NCBI GenBank assembly: GCA_963718995.1
Contig: CAVRAP010000021.1
Span: forward strand, 248,001 to 312,000
Length of the DNA: 64,000 nt
Direction of reading: 5' to 3'
Origin: UBA4744 sp963718995
GTDB lineage: Bacteria > Actinomycetota > Acidimicrobiia > Spongiisociales > UBA4744
Both the position numbers and the translations under genes were made by a program. Shown here one piece after another: positions 54,526-62,314 of the stretch; position 1 is the first letter of the stretch; each line of letters starts with the position of its first letter. The notes beneath the pieces were generated by a model, which saw nothing but the letters and a program-made list of their open reading frames with translations, was not told where the DNA came from and did not search any database.

Positions 54526-56334
54526 TCACTCGCCGGCTCCGCCTGCAACGTGCCAGGGGATCGCCTCACCCGTTTGCACCTTCCACAACCCGGCATAGAG
54601 CCTGTCCTGCTCGAGCAATGCTTCGTGATGACCAGCTTCAGCGAGGCGTCCCTGGTCGAGCACGTAGATGCAATCAGCATGGCGAATCGTTGACAGTCGG
54701 TGGGCGATCACAACGGTCGTTCGATTACGGGTAATCCGCTCCAATGATCGCTGGATGGCCGCTTCGGTTTCGTTGTCGACCGACGAGGTCGCTTCATCGA
54801 GGACCAGAATGGGGGGATCATCGAGTACCGCCCGGGCGATGGAGATTCGCTGGCGCTGGCCGCCGGACAGCTTCTGGCCTCGCTCGCCGACGACCGTCTC
54901 GTATCCGTTTGGCAGCTCCAGGATGAACTCGTGGGCCTCGGCCACCCCGGCTGCCTCCACGACCTCCTCGGTCGTCGCATCGGGTCGCCCGTAGGCAATA
55001 TTCTCCCGGACGGTTCCGTGGAAGAGGTAGACGTCCTGGCTCACCAACCCGATGGCTTTCCGCAGGTCCTTCAATCGCAGGTCGCGCAGGTCATGGCCGT
55101 CCAGCTTGAGTTCCCCTCCGGTGACGTCATAGAAGCGGAGCAAGAGTTTGATAAGGGTGGTTTTTCCCGCTCCGGTTGCTCCGACGATGGCGGTTGTGGC
55201 TCCGGCCGGCAGGTCGATGGATAGCTCACTGATGATGGGGAAACCGGGTTGGTACGCGAACGAAACCCGATCGAAGGTCACATGGCCTCGCACCTCGCTG
55301 CGCGACAGATTGACCGATCCGTCGGTGATCTGGGGCTCGGTGTCGAGGAGGTCCAGGATGCGGTTGGTTGACGCCATGGCCCTTTGGTAGAGATCGAAAG
55401 TCTGGCCCAGCCGGGTGAGGGGCCACAGCAATCGCTGGGTGAGGAAGACCATGATGCTGTAGGACCCAACCGCCAGGGTGCCATCGAGGGCCAGGAAGCC
55501 TCCGGCCAACAGCGTGCCCGTGAATCCGACGAGGATGACGACGCGAATGAGTGGGGAGAAAGCGGAACTGAGGGTGATGGCCTTGCGGTTTGCCTCCTGA
55601 TAGAGCTTGCTTTCCCGGCTGATCCGCTCTACCTCTCGCTCTTCCGACGTGAAGCTCTTGATCGTGGCGATGCCGGCCAGATTGGTGGCAAGTTGGGAAT
55701 TGACCATGCCGGCCTGATTGCGCACCGCTGCATAGCGTGGCGCAATCTTGCGTTGAAACCGGACTGATCCCCACAGGATGAAGGGAATCGGAACGAAAGA
55801 CATCCACGCCACTGATGGCGCGAGAGCGAAGAACATCGCTCCGACAAGCACAACGGTTGTGCCCACCTGCAGCAGGTCGTTGGCACCGGCGTCGAGGAAC
55901 CGTTCGAGTTGGTTCACGTCGTCGTTGAGGATGGCCATGAGACCGCCCGTCGACCGGTCCTCGTAGTAGGCCAATTCAAGACCCTGGACATGCCCGTATG
56001 CATCGATGCGCAGGACGTGCTCAACACTCTGAGCAAGATTCCTCCAGTAGATCGAATGGAGGTACTCGAAGAGGGACTCGAGGAGCCAGATGAGGAAGGT
56101 CAAACCGGCCAGAACGATCAGCTGGGTCCTGGTGTCGGGGAAACCGAACCCGGCCAGGAAGGAGTTCTCCTTTTGCACCACGACATCGACCGCCGCTCCG
56201 ATCAGAAGGGGCGGGGCGAGGTCGAACGTCTTGTTCAGGACCGAAAAGGTCGAAGCCAGGACAATCTGTTTGCGGAATTGAGTTGCGTACCGCCACAGGC
56301 GTCGCAGCGGTCCGTAGGGGAGTGTTCGGGACAT
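54526..56334 (-). CDS. ABC exporter, fused membrane and ATPase domains
   Basis: 602 residues from ATG 56334. Six helices in the N-terminal half, coupling region, then the ATPase: Walker A AIVGATGAGKTTLIKLL, Q-loop LVSQDVYLFHG, signature KLSGGQRQRISIARA, Walker B ILVLDEATSSVD and the switch His in VIAHRLST. Half-transporter of the MsbA/LmrA type. It lies about 700 bp from the peptide locus on the other strand and could export its product, but nothing proves a link; there is no C39 peptidase domain. Confidence 0.93.
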   Translation of the reverse strand: MSRTLPYGPLRRLWRYATQFRKQIVLASTFSVLNKTFDLAPPLLIGAAVDVVVQKENSFLAGFGFPDTRTQLIVLAGLTFLIWLLESLFEYLHSIYWRNLAQSVEHVLRIDAYGHVQGLELAYYEDRSTGGLMAILNDDVNQLERFLDAGANDLLQVGTTVVLVGAMFFALAPSVAWMSFVPIPFILWGSVRFQRKIAPRYAAVRNQAGMVNSQLATNLAGIATIKSFTSEEREVERISRESKLYQEANRKAITLSSAFSPLIRVVILVGFTGTLLAGGFLALDGTLAVGSYSIMVFLTQRLLWPLTRLGQTFDLYQRAMASTNRILDLLDTEPQITDGSVNLSRSEVRGHVTFDRVSFAYQPGFPIISELSIDLPAGATTAIVGATGAGKTTLIKLLLRFYDVTGGELKLDGHDLRDLRLKDLRKAIGLVSQDVYLFHGTVRENIAYGRPDATTEEVVEAAGVAEAHEFILELPNGYETVVGERGQKLSGGQRQRISIARAVLDDPPILVLDEATSSVDNETEAAIQRSLERITRNRTTVVIAHRLSTIRHADCIYVLDQGRLAEAGHHEALLEQDRLYAGLWKVQTGEAIPWHVAGGAGE

Positions 56335-56387
56335 GGATCCGGAAGGTTACTCGGGCACGCGGGACCGGGAGTCCCGAAACCCCGGTG

Positions 56388-56747
56388 CTACAGGACGGCC
56401 AGAAACTCGAGCCGGTTTCCGAAAGGGTCGTTCACGTAGAAACGCCGATAGCCCGGCAGGAGGTAGTCGGGTTCGACTTCATACCCCCGGGCCCGCAGCC
56501 GCGCTTCGAGCTCGTCGAGATCTCCTACCAGGATCCCCGGATGGGCCTTGCGGGCCGGCTGGTGGTCCTCATCGATACCAAGATGGAGCTCGACCCCACC
56601 GTACCGAAACCAGGCTCCACCCCGGCCTACCAGCGTGCCAGGTTTGGTCAGCTCTTGGCATCCGAGCACATCCCCGTAGAACGTGCGGGCCTGCGCTTCT
56701 GATCCGGGGGGGATGGCGATCTGCACATGATGGAAGAGCCAGGGCAT
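56388..56747 (-). CDS. Glyoxalase / dioxygenase-fold (VOC) protein
   Basis: 119 residues from ATG 56747. One VOC module pair: FHHVQIAIPPGSEAQARTFY with a metal His, VELHLGIDEDH, and NDPFGNRLEFLAVL with the closing Glu. Small VOC proteins with this end include lyases and resistance proteins. 53 bp upstream of the ABC gene on the same strand, so perhaps the same transcript. Confidence 0.88.
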   Translation of the reverse strand: MPWLFHHVQIAIPPGSEAQARTFYGDVLGCQELTKPGTLVGRGGAWFRYGGVELHLGIDEDHQPARKAHPGILVGDLDELEARLRARGYEVEPDYLLPGYRRFYVNDPFGNRLEFLAVL

Positions 56748-56947
56748 GAGGGCAGCGTAGCGGCAGCGAAGGCTCGATGATGGTGGCCGACATCTCGCCG
56801 TTTGGGCGGTTGGGGTTGGCCCTTCGATGTGTGGCTTACCCCGGTAAGTGGTCGCGGCTGCGGGCCTCAAAGTGGTCCGAGAAGGTCCTGATACGTGGGT
56901 TCTTTGCACTTCGGCGCCAATATGATGCGATCGACCTACGAACGATC

Positions 56948-56976
56948 GTTGACACATAGAGTGGTCCAATGATACG
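56948..56976 (+). promoter_or_regulatory. Promoter-like block upstream of precursor peptide 1
   Basis: TTGACA at 56949-56954, then AGTGGTC, then TGATAC at 56970-56975. The same TTGACAC, AGTGGTC, TGATAC order occurs at 57440-57467 before peptide 2. The spacing from TTGACA to ATACGT is 17 bp, fitting a housekeeping promoter. The ATG is 57 bp downstream of TGATAC. Confidence 0.55.
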
Positions 56977-57031
56977 TTGCAGAGGAAGCCGCCACTGGTG
57001 GCTCACGGGGCCAGCTGCATTGGGAGGTGCA

Positions 57032-57163
57032 ATGACATACGAGAAGCCAGAAATCCACGATTTCGGCTCGATAGCCGATCACACATACTTCGATGTTCTG
57101 AGTTTTGCCGGAGCCTCCGGCATTGTGCCACCGAATGGCGGACCGAACGACGTCGAGCTCTAG
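57032..57163 (+). CDS. RiPP precursor-like peptide 1, lasso-type leader
   Basis: 43 residues from ATG 57032 with GGGAGG 5 bases upstream. The leader TYEKPEIHDFGSIADHT matches the lasso leader pattern YxxPx(I/L)xxxGxx...T, which a PqqD-type protein binds. If Thr is position -2, the core begins after Tyr: FDVLSFAGASG, ending NGGPNDVEL. No Asp/Glu falls at core positions 7-9, so a classical lasso ring is not predicted. It shares its leader and FxDhLS-type segment with peptide 2. Confidence 0.7.
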   Translation: MTYEKPEIHDFGSIADHTYFDVLSFAGASGIVPPNGGPNDVEL

Positions 57164-57516
57164 AACAATCCAACAACCCGGCCCGGGTCCTCGTCGCTTC
57201 GTGCGGTGAAGATCCGGGCTCTTGTTGATGAAGGCCCTTGCGACGGCACGGGCAGGTTGCACCCGAACCAGTCGGTCTTGACCGCACTCACGGTGGCGGC
57301 TCGAGCAGGCGACTCGCCGTCCCGACACCGCTGTGAGTGACCGTATCACCCGGAACCTCGTATTTCGGCCGACACTCGGTGAGAACAACTAGTCCACGTA
57401 GGAGCCCGGCCAATGGTGCCCGACTATCAGCACGGCGACGTTGACACGCACAGTGGTCGGTGATACCTTCGAGACAGCACGGTAGGCCGTGTGGGGTGGA
57501 TGCACGGGGAGGTGCG
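57164..57516. other. 353-bp gap between the two precursor peptides
   Basis: Holds the second promoter-like block (57440-57467). The only other candidate is a 44-codon frame from GTG 57206 to TGA 57340 (VKIRALVDEGPCDGTGR...) without a clear ribosome site; I do not call it a gene. Confidence 0.4.
57440..57467 (+). promoter_or_regulatory. Promoter-like block upstream of precursor peptide 2
   Basis: TTGACA at 57441-57446, AGTGGTC at 57452-57458 and TGATAC at 57461-57466, one base shorter than the block before peptide 1. Conserved while most of the sequence between it and the SD is not, which suggests function. Confidence 0.55.
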
Positions 57517-57639
57517 ATGATTCTTTATGAGAAGCCGGAGGTAGTGGACTATGGCTCGATTTCCGAGCACACCTTCGGCGATCTATTGAGCCTGTACGGG
57601 GGGTCGAGCGCCGACGGGGATACCGATTCGGTGACGTAG
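57517..57639 (+). CDS. RiPP precursor-like peptide 2, lasso-type leader
   Basis: 40 residues from ATG 57517 with GGGGAGG 5 bases upstream. Leader MILYEKPEVVDYGSISEHT; following part FGDLLSLYGGSSADG, ending DTDSVT. Too short for most ORF callers. The C-terminus carries Ser and Thr, possible phosphorylation sites for the kinase-like protein nearby. Paralogue of peptide 1: YEKPE, D, (F/Y)GSI and HT are shared, and the tails diverge, as expected for cores. Confidence 0.7.
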   Translation: MILYEKPEVVDYGSISEHTFGDLLSLYGGSSADGDTDSVT

Positions 57640-57701
57640 CTGTGAAGCCCGGGGGTCACTACCGGGCACCGGGTGGTCCGATGTTCCAGTACGATCGATG
57701 C

Positions 57702-57716
57702 TGGTCCGTCGGACCA
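57702..57716. promoter_or_regulatory. Perfect inverted repeat upstream of the PqqD-like gene
   Basis: TGGTCCG, T, CGGACCA: 7-1-7 palindrome about 50 bp before the start. It contains TGGTC, also present in the AGTGGTC part of both peptide promoters, so one regulator might see all three. Inference. Confidence 0.35.
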
Positions 57717-57764
57717 CCGTTAGGTTGTGCACACGTTCGAGGACGGTCAAGGCGGGGAGCACGG

Positions 57765-58049
57765 GTGGATGCAGATTCGATGATCCGGCGGAATGATCGC
57801 GTCGCCTTCCGGGCGTTGACCGACAGCGAGGGCGGCGTGCTCCTCCACCTCGACTCGGGCTCATATCACGGCCTCAACGCGATGGGAACCTTGATCTGGA
57901 ACTTGATCGGCGAAGGTACGAAACTCGGTGATCTGGTCGCAACCATCCGCCACGAATTGACGGACGCTCCGTCCGCCTTGTCGGCGGATGTTGAGGCATT
58001 CGTCGACGATCTGGCTGAGAGGCATCTCCTGACTCTTTCGGTGGATTGA
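57765..58049 (+). CDS. PqqD-like peptide-binding protein (RiPP recognition element)
   Basis: 94 residues from GTG 57765 behind GGGGAG; ATG 57780 is an alternative. PqqD/RRE fold: RNDRVAFRALTDSEGGVLLHLDSGSYHGLNAMGTLIWNLI is the usual winged pattern (x(L/V)LD...YyxLN..G..IW), then a helical end. In lasso and related pathways such proteins (B1) bind the precursor leader and deliver it to enzymes. It lies 125 bp after peptide 2 on the same strand. Confidence 0.85.
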   Translation: MDADSMIRRNDRVAFRALTDSEGGVLLHLDSGSYHGLNAMGTLIWNLIGEGTKLGDLVATIRHELTDAPSALSADVEAFVDDLAERHLLTLSVD

Positions 58050-58062
58050 AGCGGAGGCTCTG

Positions 58063-58980
58063 CTAATCGAGACAGTTCTCGATGATGGTGTCCATCACCT
58101 GCGGGAGTGATTCCACCGTGAGGGGGCGGTGGAGATTCCAGGCGGGGACCTTCCCGACCAGGTCCGCAGCCGTTTCGAAAACCTGAACCCGGCCCTGTTC
58201 GGTCGGCAGGCGGAAGCTCAACCCGAACAGGTCCCGTACTGCCTCGGACGAGGGTGCCCGGTCCAGGACGATCGGCCCGTCTGAAATGCGGAGAAACACG
58301 ATGGCTCGGAGCGGCACGGGCGCGCCGTTTCCTCGAGTTTCCGGGTCCAGGGTGTAGTGCGTTCGGGCTGGTGTGATCATTGCCGGTGTCGCTCGCGCGA
58401 AGGAGAAACCCGCAATCACGTCGGCTCGGGCGCGCAGGACGGCCGGGCCGGGCAGGATGAAGGGCTCGGGAGCGGCGATTGCGCAGCTCATGTCGTCGGC
58501 CAGAAGCCGGTATCCGGCGGCGTGAAATGCGCCGGCCAGGGTCGTCTTCCCGAAAGATCCTGTGGCGGCCAACATCACACCCTGCCCGTTGATGTCGACC
58601 GATCCGGCGTGGATCGGCAACCGGTCCTGATGTGCCATGGATACGGCGGCCGGCGTCCCCCAAATCATCGATTCGGAATCGATCTCGTTCATCGCACCGG
58701 GATGGACGATTATTCCGGGTGGATCGGTGAGCACCTCGAACGAGTCGCCGGCACCGACCTCAATCAGGAATTGGGCGGGGGCTCGTTCGAAAAGCCTGGT
58801 TGTCATCTTGCCGGCCTTATCCAGGTTCCACTCCTGCAACAGATCTCCGTTTCCGGGCGGTTTTACCCCGGAACGGATGGTGAGCGGTGTGGCGGTGCCC
58901 GTCGTCGCCCGAAGAAAAGAGAGTGGCAGGTCGGAAACGACGTCGAACCCGTAGCATGAGCCGTGCGTGTCCGTCGACAT
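58063..58980 (-). CDS. HPr-kinase-like P-loop protein of RiPP loci
   Basis: 305 residues from ATG 58980. The C-terminal half has the HPr kinase/PEPCK-like core: IHAGSVDINGQGVMLAATGS, the P-loop ATGSFGKTTLAGAF and the acidic RLLADDMSCA. Homologues sit in lasso peptide clusters, where one kind phosphorylates the C-terminal Ser of the peptide (paeninodin). It converges on the PqqD-like gene, with 13 bp between stops. No HPr or PTS gene is in the window, so carbon regulation is unlikely. Confidence 0.8.
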   Translation of the reverse strand: MSTDTHGSCYGFDVVSDLPLSFLRATTGTATPLTIRSGVKPPGNGDLLQEWNLDKAGKMTTRLFERAPAQFLIEVGAGDSFEVLTDPPGIIVHPGAMNEIDSESMIWGTPAAVSMAHQDRLPIHAGSVDINGQGVMLAATGSFGKTTLAGAFHAAGYRLLADDMSCAIAAPEPFILPGPAVLRARADVIAGFSFARATPAMITPARTHYTLDPETRGNGAPVPLRAIVFLRISDGPIVLDRAPSSEAVRDLFGLSFRLPTEQGRVQVFETAADLVGKVPAWNLHRPLTVESLPQVMDTIIENCLD

Positions 58981-59089
58981 GAGTCCCCAGCTGTGGCGGG
59001 TCAACACTCTACAGGGCAGTCAACCGACGTAAACACGCTCCGGATGGTGGCATCCCGCTGGTACGCTGCGGCGTTCCAGGAGGCGCGCA

Positions 59090-61858
59090 GTGGCGAAGTA
59101 CGACTTCACGACGATCGAAAAGAAGTGGCAGGACCGATGGGAGGCCGAAGGCCTCTACCGGTCACGGGTTGACTGGGAGAAGCCCAAGCACTACGCCCTC
59201 ACCATGCTGCCGTACCCGTCCGGCGATTTTCACATCGGCCACTGGTACGCGATGACCCCTTCCGATGCCCGGGCCCGTCTCATGCGCATGAAGGGGTTCA
59301 ATGTGCTCTTCCCGATGGGCTTTGATGCGTTTGGCCTGCCGGCCGAGAACGCGGCCGTGCAACGGAATATTCACCCGGCCACGTGGACCCACGAGAACAT
59401 CGACCGGATGCGGACCCAGCTCCGCTCGATGGGGACCATGTTCGATTGGGAGCGGGAGGTGGTGAGCAGCGATCCCTCCTACTACCGGTGGACGGAGTGG
59501 TTCTTCAAGAAGATGTACGAGCACGGCATTGCCTACCGCGACAAGGCAATGGTGAATTGGTCGGAGACCCTGCAGACGGTACTGGCCAATGAACAGGTCA
59601 TCGACGGGAAGGACGAGCGTACCGGCCAGCCCGTCGTCCAGAAGCTGATGGAGCAATGGTTCTTTGCCATCACCACCTACGCAGACGAATTGCTCCAGTT
59701 TGCGGGCATCGACTGGCCGGAGCCGATCAAGACCATGCAGACCAACTGGATCGGCCGGTCGGAGGGCGCAGAGGTTTCGTTTGCCACCGCAAGCGGGGGC
59801 GACATAGTTGTATTCACCACACGACCGGACACGCTGTGGGGAGCCACCTTCATGGTGCTGGCTCCGGAGCATCCGCTCGTGGACGAGCTGACCACCGAAA
59901 ACCACCGCCAGGCGGTGGACGACTATCGCGCCATTGCGGCCGGCCGCTCAGAACTCGAGCGCATGGAAACCGACCGGGACAAGTCCGGCGTCTTCACGGG
60001 TGGATACGCCATAAACCCCGTGAATCAGGAACGAGTCCCGGTGTGGATCGCCGATTATGTTCTGCTTTCGTACGGCACCGGTGCCATCATGGCCGTGCCC
60101 GCCCACGACCAGCGTGACTTCGAGTTCGCCCGCCAGTTCGGACTGCAGGTGACCCCGGTGATCCGGCCGACCGACGGCGAGTTTCAGTCGGGAGACACCA
60201 TGGAGGTCGCCTATGTTGGCCCCGGAACCATGGTGAACAGCGGGCCAATCGACGGGGTTGCAACCACCGATGCTAAGGGGCGAGCCAACCCTTCGGTTGC
60301 TGCCGCTATCGACTGGCTGGAAGGCCAGGGAGCCGGATCCGAGGCAATCAACTATCGCCTGCGGGATTGGCTGATCTCGCGCCAGCGGTATTGGGGTGCG
60401 CCGATCCCGATGGTGCACCGGTCCGACGGCAGCATCGAGCCGGTCGCCGACGTCGATCTGCCGGTCATCTTGCCCGAAGACGTTGTGTTCGAGGGGCGTA
60501 GCCCGCTGAGCACCACGCCGACTTTTGTCGAGACCACCGATGCCGACGGACGGCCCGCCCGCCGGGAGACCGACACGCTGGACACGTTCATGTGTTCATC
60601 CTGGTACTGGTTCCGCTACCTGTCACCGGGCTACACAGAGGGCCCTTTCGATCCTGAGGAAGCTGCCTACTGGCTGCCGGTCGATGTCTATACGGGAGGG
60701 GCAGAACATGCGGTCATGCACCTTCTCTACGCCCGGTTCTTCGTGAAGGCCATGCGCGATATGGGCGTGTTCGACGAAACCTTGATCAAGATGAAGGAAC
60801 ACGATCGTGACCCGGCCGGGCTTTTCGACGAACCGTTCCTCGTCCTGCGGAATCAGGGTCAGATCCTGGGTGAAGAACGAAGTGGCGACCAGTTGGTCAT
60901 TGAGGGCCGTCGAGAAGGGAATCGGGTCGTTGCTACCTCGGTTCGGGTCGATGACGCCGCCGAGGCGAGCGCCGGTCTCGTCGTCGGCGAGTTGAAACGA
61001 CGCACCGAAAACCTCTTGCAGGTCGAAACGGAAACCGGGGTGGTCACTGTCGAAGTGCCCTCTTCGGCCACGGTAGAGACGGCGGCAGTGCAGGGAGTGA
61101 ACGACGTCTCGCATCTTCGCCACCACCTCGACGTCGAGCGCATGTCGAAATCCAAAGGGAACACCGTCAACCCAGACGACCTGGTCCAACAGTACGGCGC
61201 GGATACCGTTCGGACGTACCTGATGTTCGCCTTCGATTGGGAGAAAGGGGGGCCGTGGGACAGCAAAGGCATTCTCGGCTCCTACCGGTTCATCCAGGAT
61301 GTCTGGAAGCTGGGAACCGTCCGCTACGAACTCGACGAGTCTGCCACCGCAGAGACCCTCGCAGCATCCACCGAGGCGCTGCGGCGCAGCGTTCACCAAA
61401 CGATCAAGAAGGTCGACCACGACCTGGCCGCCTTCAAATGGAATACGGCCATCGCTGCCCTCATGAAGCTGCGTAACACCCTCAATGATGCGCTGGCGGC
61501 CCGTCGGGTCTCCGCGGAAGGCTGGGCCGAGGCGGTCGATGCCTTGGTGACCCTGCTCGCCCCGATGGCTCCCCACGTAACCGAGGAATTGTGGCGCAGT
61601 CGGGGCAATGACGAGAGCATTCACGTGCAAGCGTGGCCCCGGTGGGACCCGTCGCTGCTGATTGATCAGACGGTCACGATGGTGGTGCAGGTCAACGGCA
61701 AGGTCCGTGACCGCGTGGAGGTACCCGCAGACATCGGGGAAGCGGATGCCGTCGAGGCGGCTTTGGCCACCGAGCGCGTCCGGTCTTGGACCGAGGGCAA
61801 GACGGTGCGGAAGGTGATCGCCCGTCCACCCAAGCTCGTCAATATCGTCGTGGGATGA
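59090..61858 (+). CDS. leuS: Leucine--tRNA ligase
   Basis: 922 residues from GTG 59090 behind CAGGAGG. HIGH motif YPSGDFHIGHWYAM, editing domain with FTTRPDTLWGATFM, KMSKS loop as ERMSKSKGNTVNPDD (Arg for Lys), anticodon domain to the end. Between MRDMGVF and RMSKS there are about 125 residues, roughly twice the E. coli length, including a beta-rich stretch (LVIEGRREGNRVVATSVRVD). Charges tRNA-Leu. Overlaps the next gene by ATGA. Confidence 0.95.
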   Translation: MAKYDFTTIEKKWQDRWEAEGLYRSRVDWEKPKHYALTMLPYPSGDFHIGHWYAMTPSDARARLMRMKGFNVLFPMGFDAFGLPAENAAVQRNIHPATWTHENIDRMRTQLRSMGTMFDWEREVVSSDPSYYRWTEWFFKKMYEHGIAYRDKAMVNWSETLQTVLANEQVIDGKDERTGQPVVQKLMEQWFFAITTYADELLQFAGIDWPEPIKTMQTNWIGRSEGAEVSFATASGGDIVVFTTRPDTLWGATFMVLAPEHPLVDELTTENHRQAVDDYRAIAAGRSELERMETDRDKSGVFTGGYAINPVNQERVPVWIADYVLLSYGTGAIMAVPAHDQRDFEFARQFGLQVTPVIRPTDGEFQSGDTMEVAYVGPGTMVNSGPIDGVATTDAKGRANPSVAAAIDWLEGQGAGSEAINYRLRDWLISRQRYWGAPIPMVHRSDGSIEPVADVDLPVILPEDVVFEGRSPLSTTPTFVETTDADGRPARRETDTLDTFMCSSWYWFRYLSPGYTEGPFDPEEAAYWLPVDVYTGGAEHAVMHLLYARFFVKAMRDMGVFDETLIKMKEHDRDPAGLFDEPFLVLRNQGQILGEERSGDQLVIEGRREGNRVVATSVRVDDAAEASAGLVVGELKRRTENLLQVETETGVVTVEVPSSATVETAAVQGVNDVSHLRHHLDVERMSKSKGNTVNPDDLVQQYGADTVRTYLMFAFDWEKGGPWDSKGILGSYRFIQDVWKLGTVRYELDESATAETLAASTEALRRSVHQTIKKVDHDLAAFKWNTAIAALMKLRNTLNDALAARRVSAEGWAEAVDALVTLLAPMAPHVTEELWRSRGNDESIHVQAWPRWDPSLLIDQTVTMVVQVNGKVRDRVEVPADIGEADAVEAALATERVRSWTEGKTVRKVIARPPKLVNIVVG

Positions 61859-62265
61859 ACCCGGTCTCACTGCTCAACGCGTCGGGGATGTCTCCGGTGC
61901 AGGTTTCCTCGGCCCTCGGTGGGCTGGATCTCGACCGGGTCGACGTTCGTCCCGCTCCGGGCTGGATGACCGGGCTGTGGGGCAACACCGTCTCGGCCAT
62001 GACCATCGGTACCAAGATCTACGTCAAACCACATCTGCTGGATAGCGATCCCGCCGGCCTGGGCTCGCTGATCGTTCACGAACTCGTCCACGTTCGCCAA
62101 TGGGCGGACCTGCGTGTGGTGATATTCCTGTGGCGCTACCTGTCCGGCTATCTATCGGGCCGATTCGCCGGCCTCTCTCACCCCGACGCTTATCGCTCGA
62201 TCCCGATTGAGATCGAAGCACGCGAACTGGCTGCTCAGATGGAGGGACCGGTCGGTCCGGTGTAG
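61855..62265 (+). CDS. Small HExxH-motif protein (DUF4157-like metallopeptidase fold)
   Basis: 136 residues from ATG 61855, coupled to leuS. The zinc motif LIVHELVHVRQWADL is HExxH; a downstream Glu (IPIEIEAREL) could be the third ligand. It lacks a signal peptide. The size and motif recall DUF4157-type domains; protease activity is not shown. Confidence 0.7.
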   Translation: MNPVSLLNASGMSPVQVSSALGGLDLDRVDVRPAPGWMTGLWGNTVSAMTIGTKIYVKPHLLDSDPAGLGSLIVHELVHVRQWADLRVVIFLWRYLSGYLSGRFAGLSHPDAYRSIPIEIEARELAAQMEGPVGPV

Positions 62266-62314
62266 CCCTCGTTTGGCTCGCTCAATTCTCGGGCTCGATT
62301 ACCGTTGCCGGGCA

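Noticed and set aside
57032..58980. Ordinary lasso peptide cluster
   Set aside because: No asparagine-synthetase-like cyclase or transglutaminase-like peptidase gene, and no ring acid at core 7-9.
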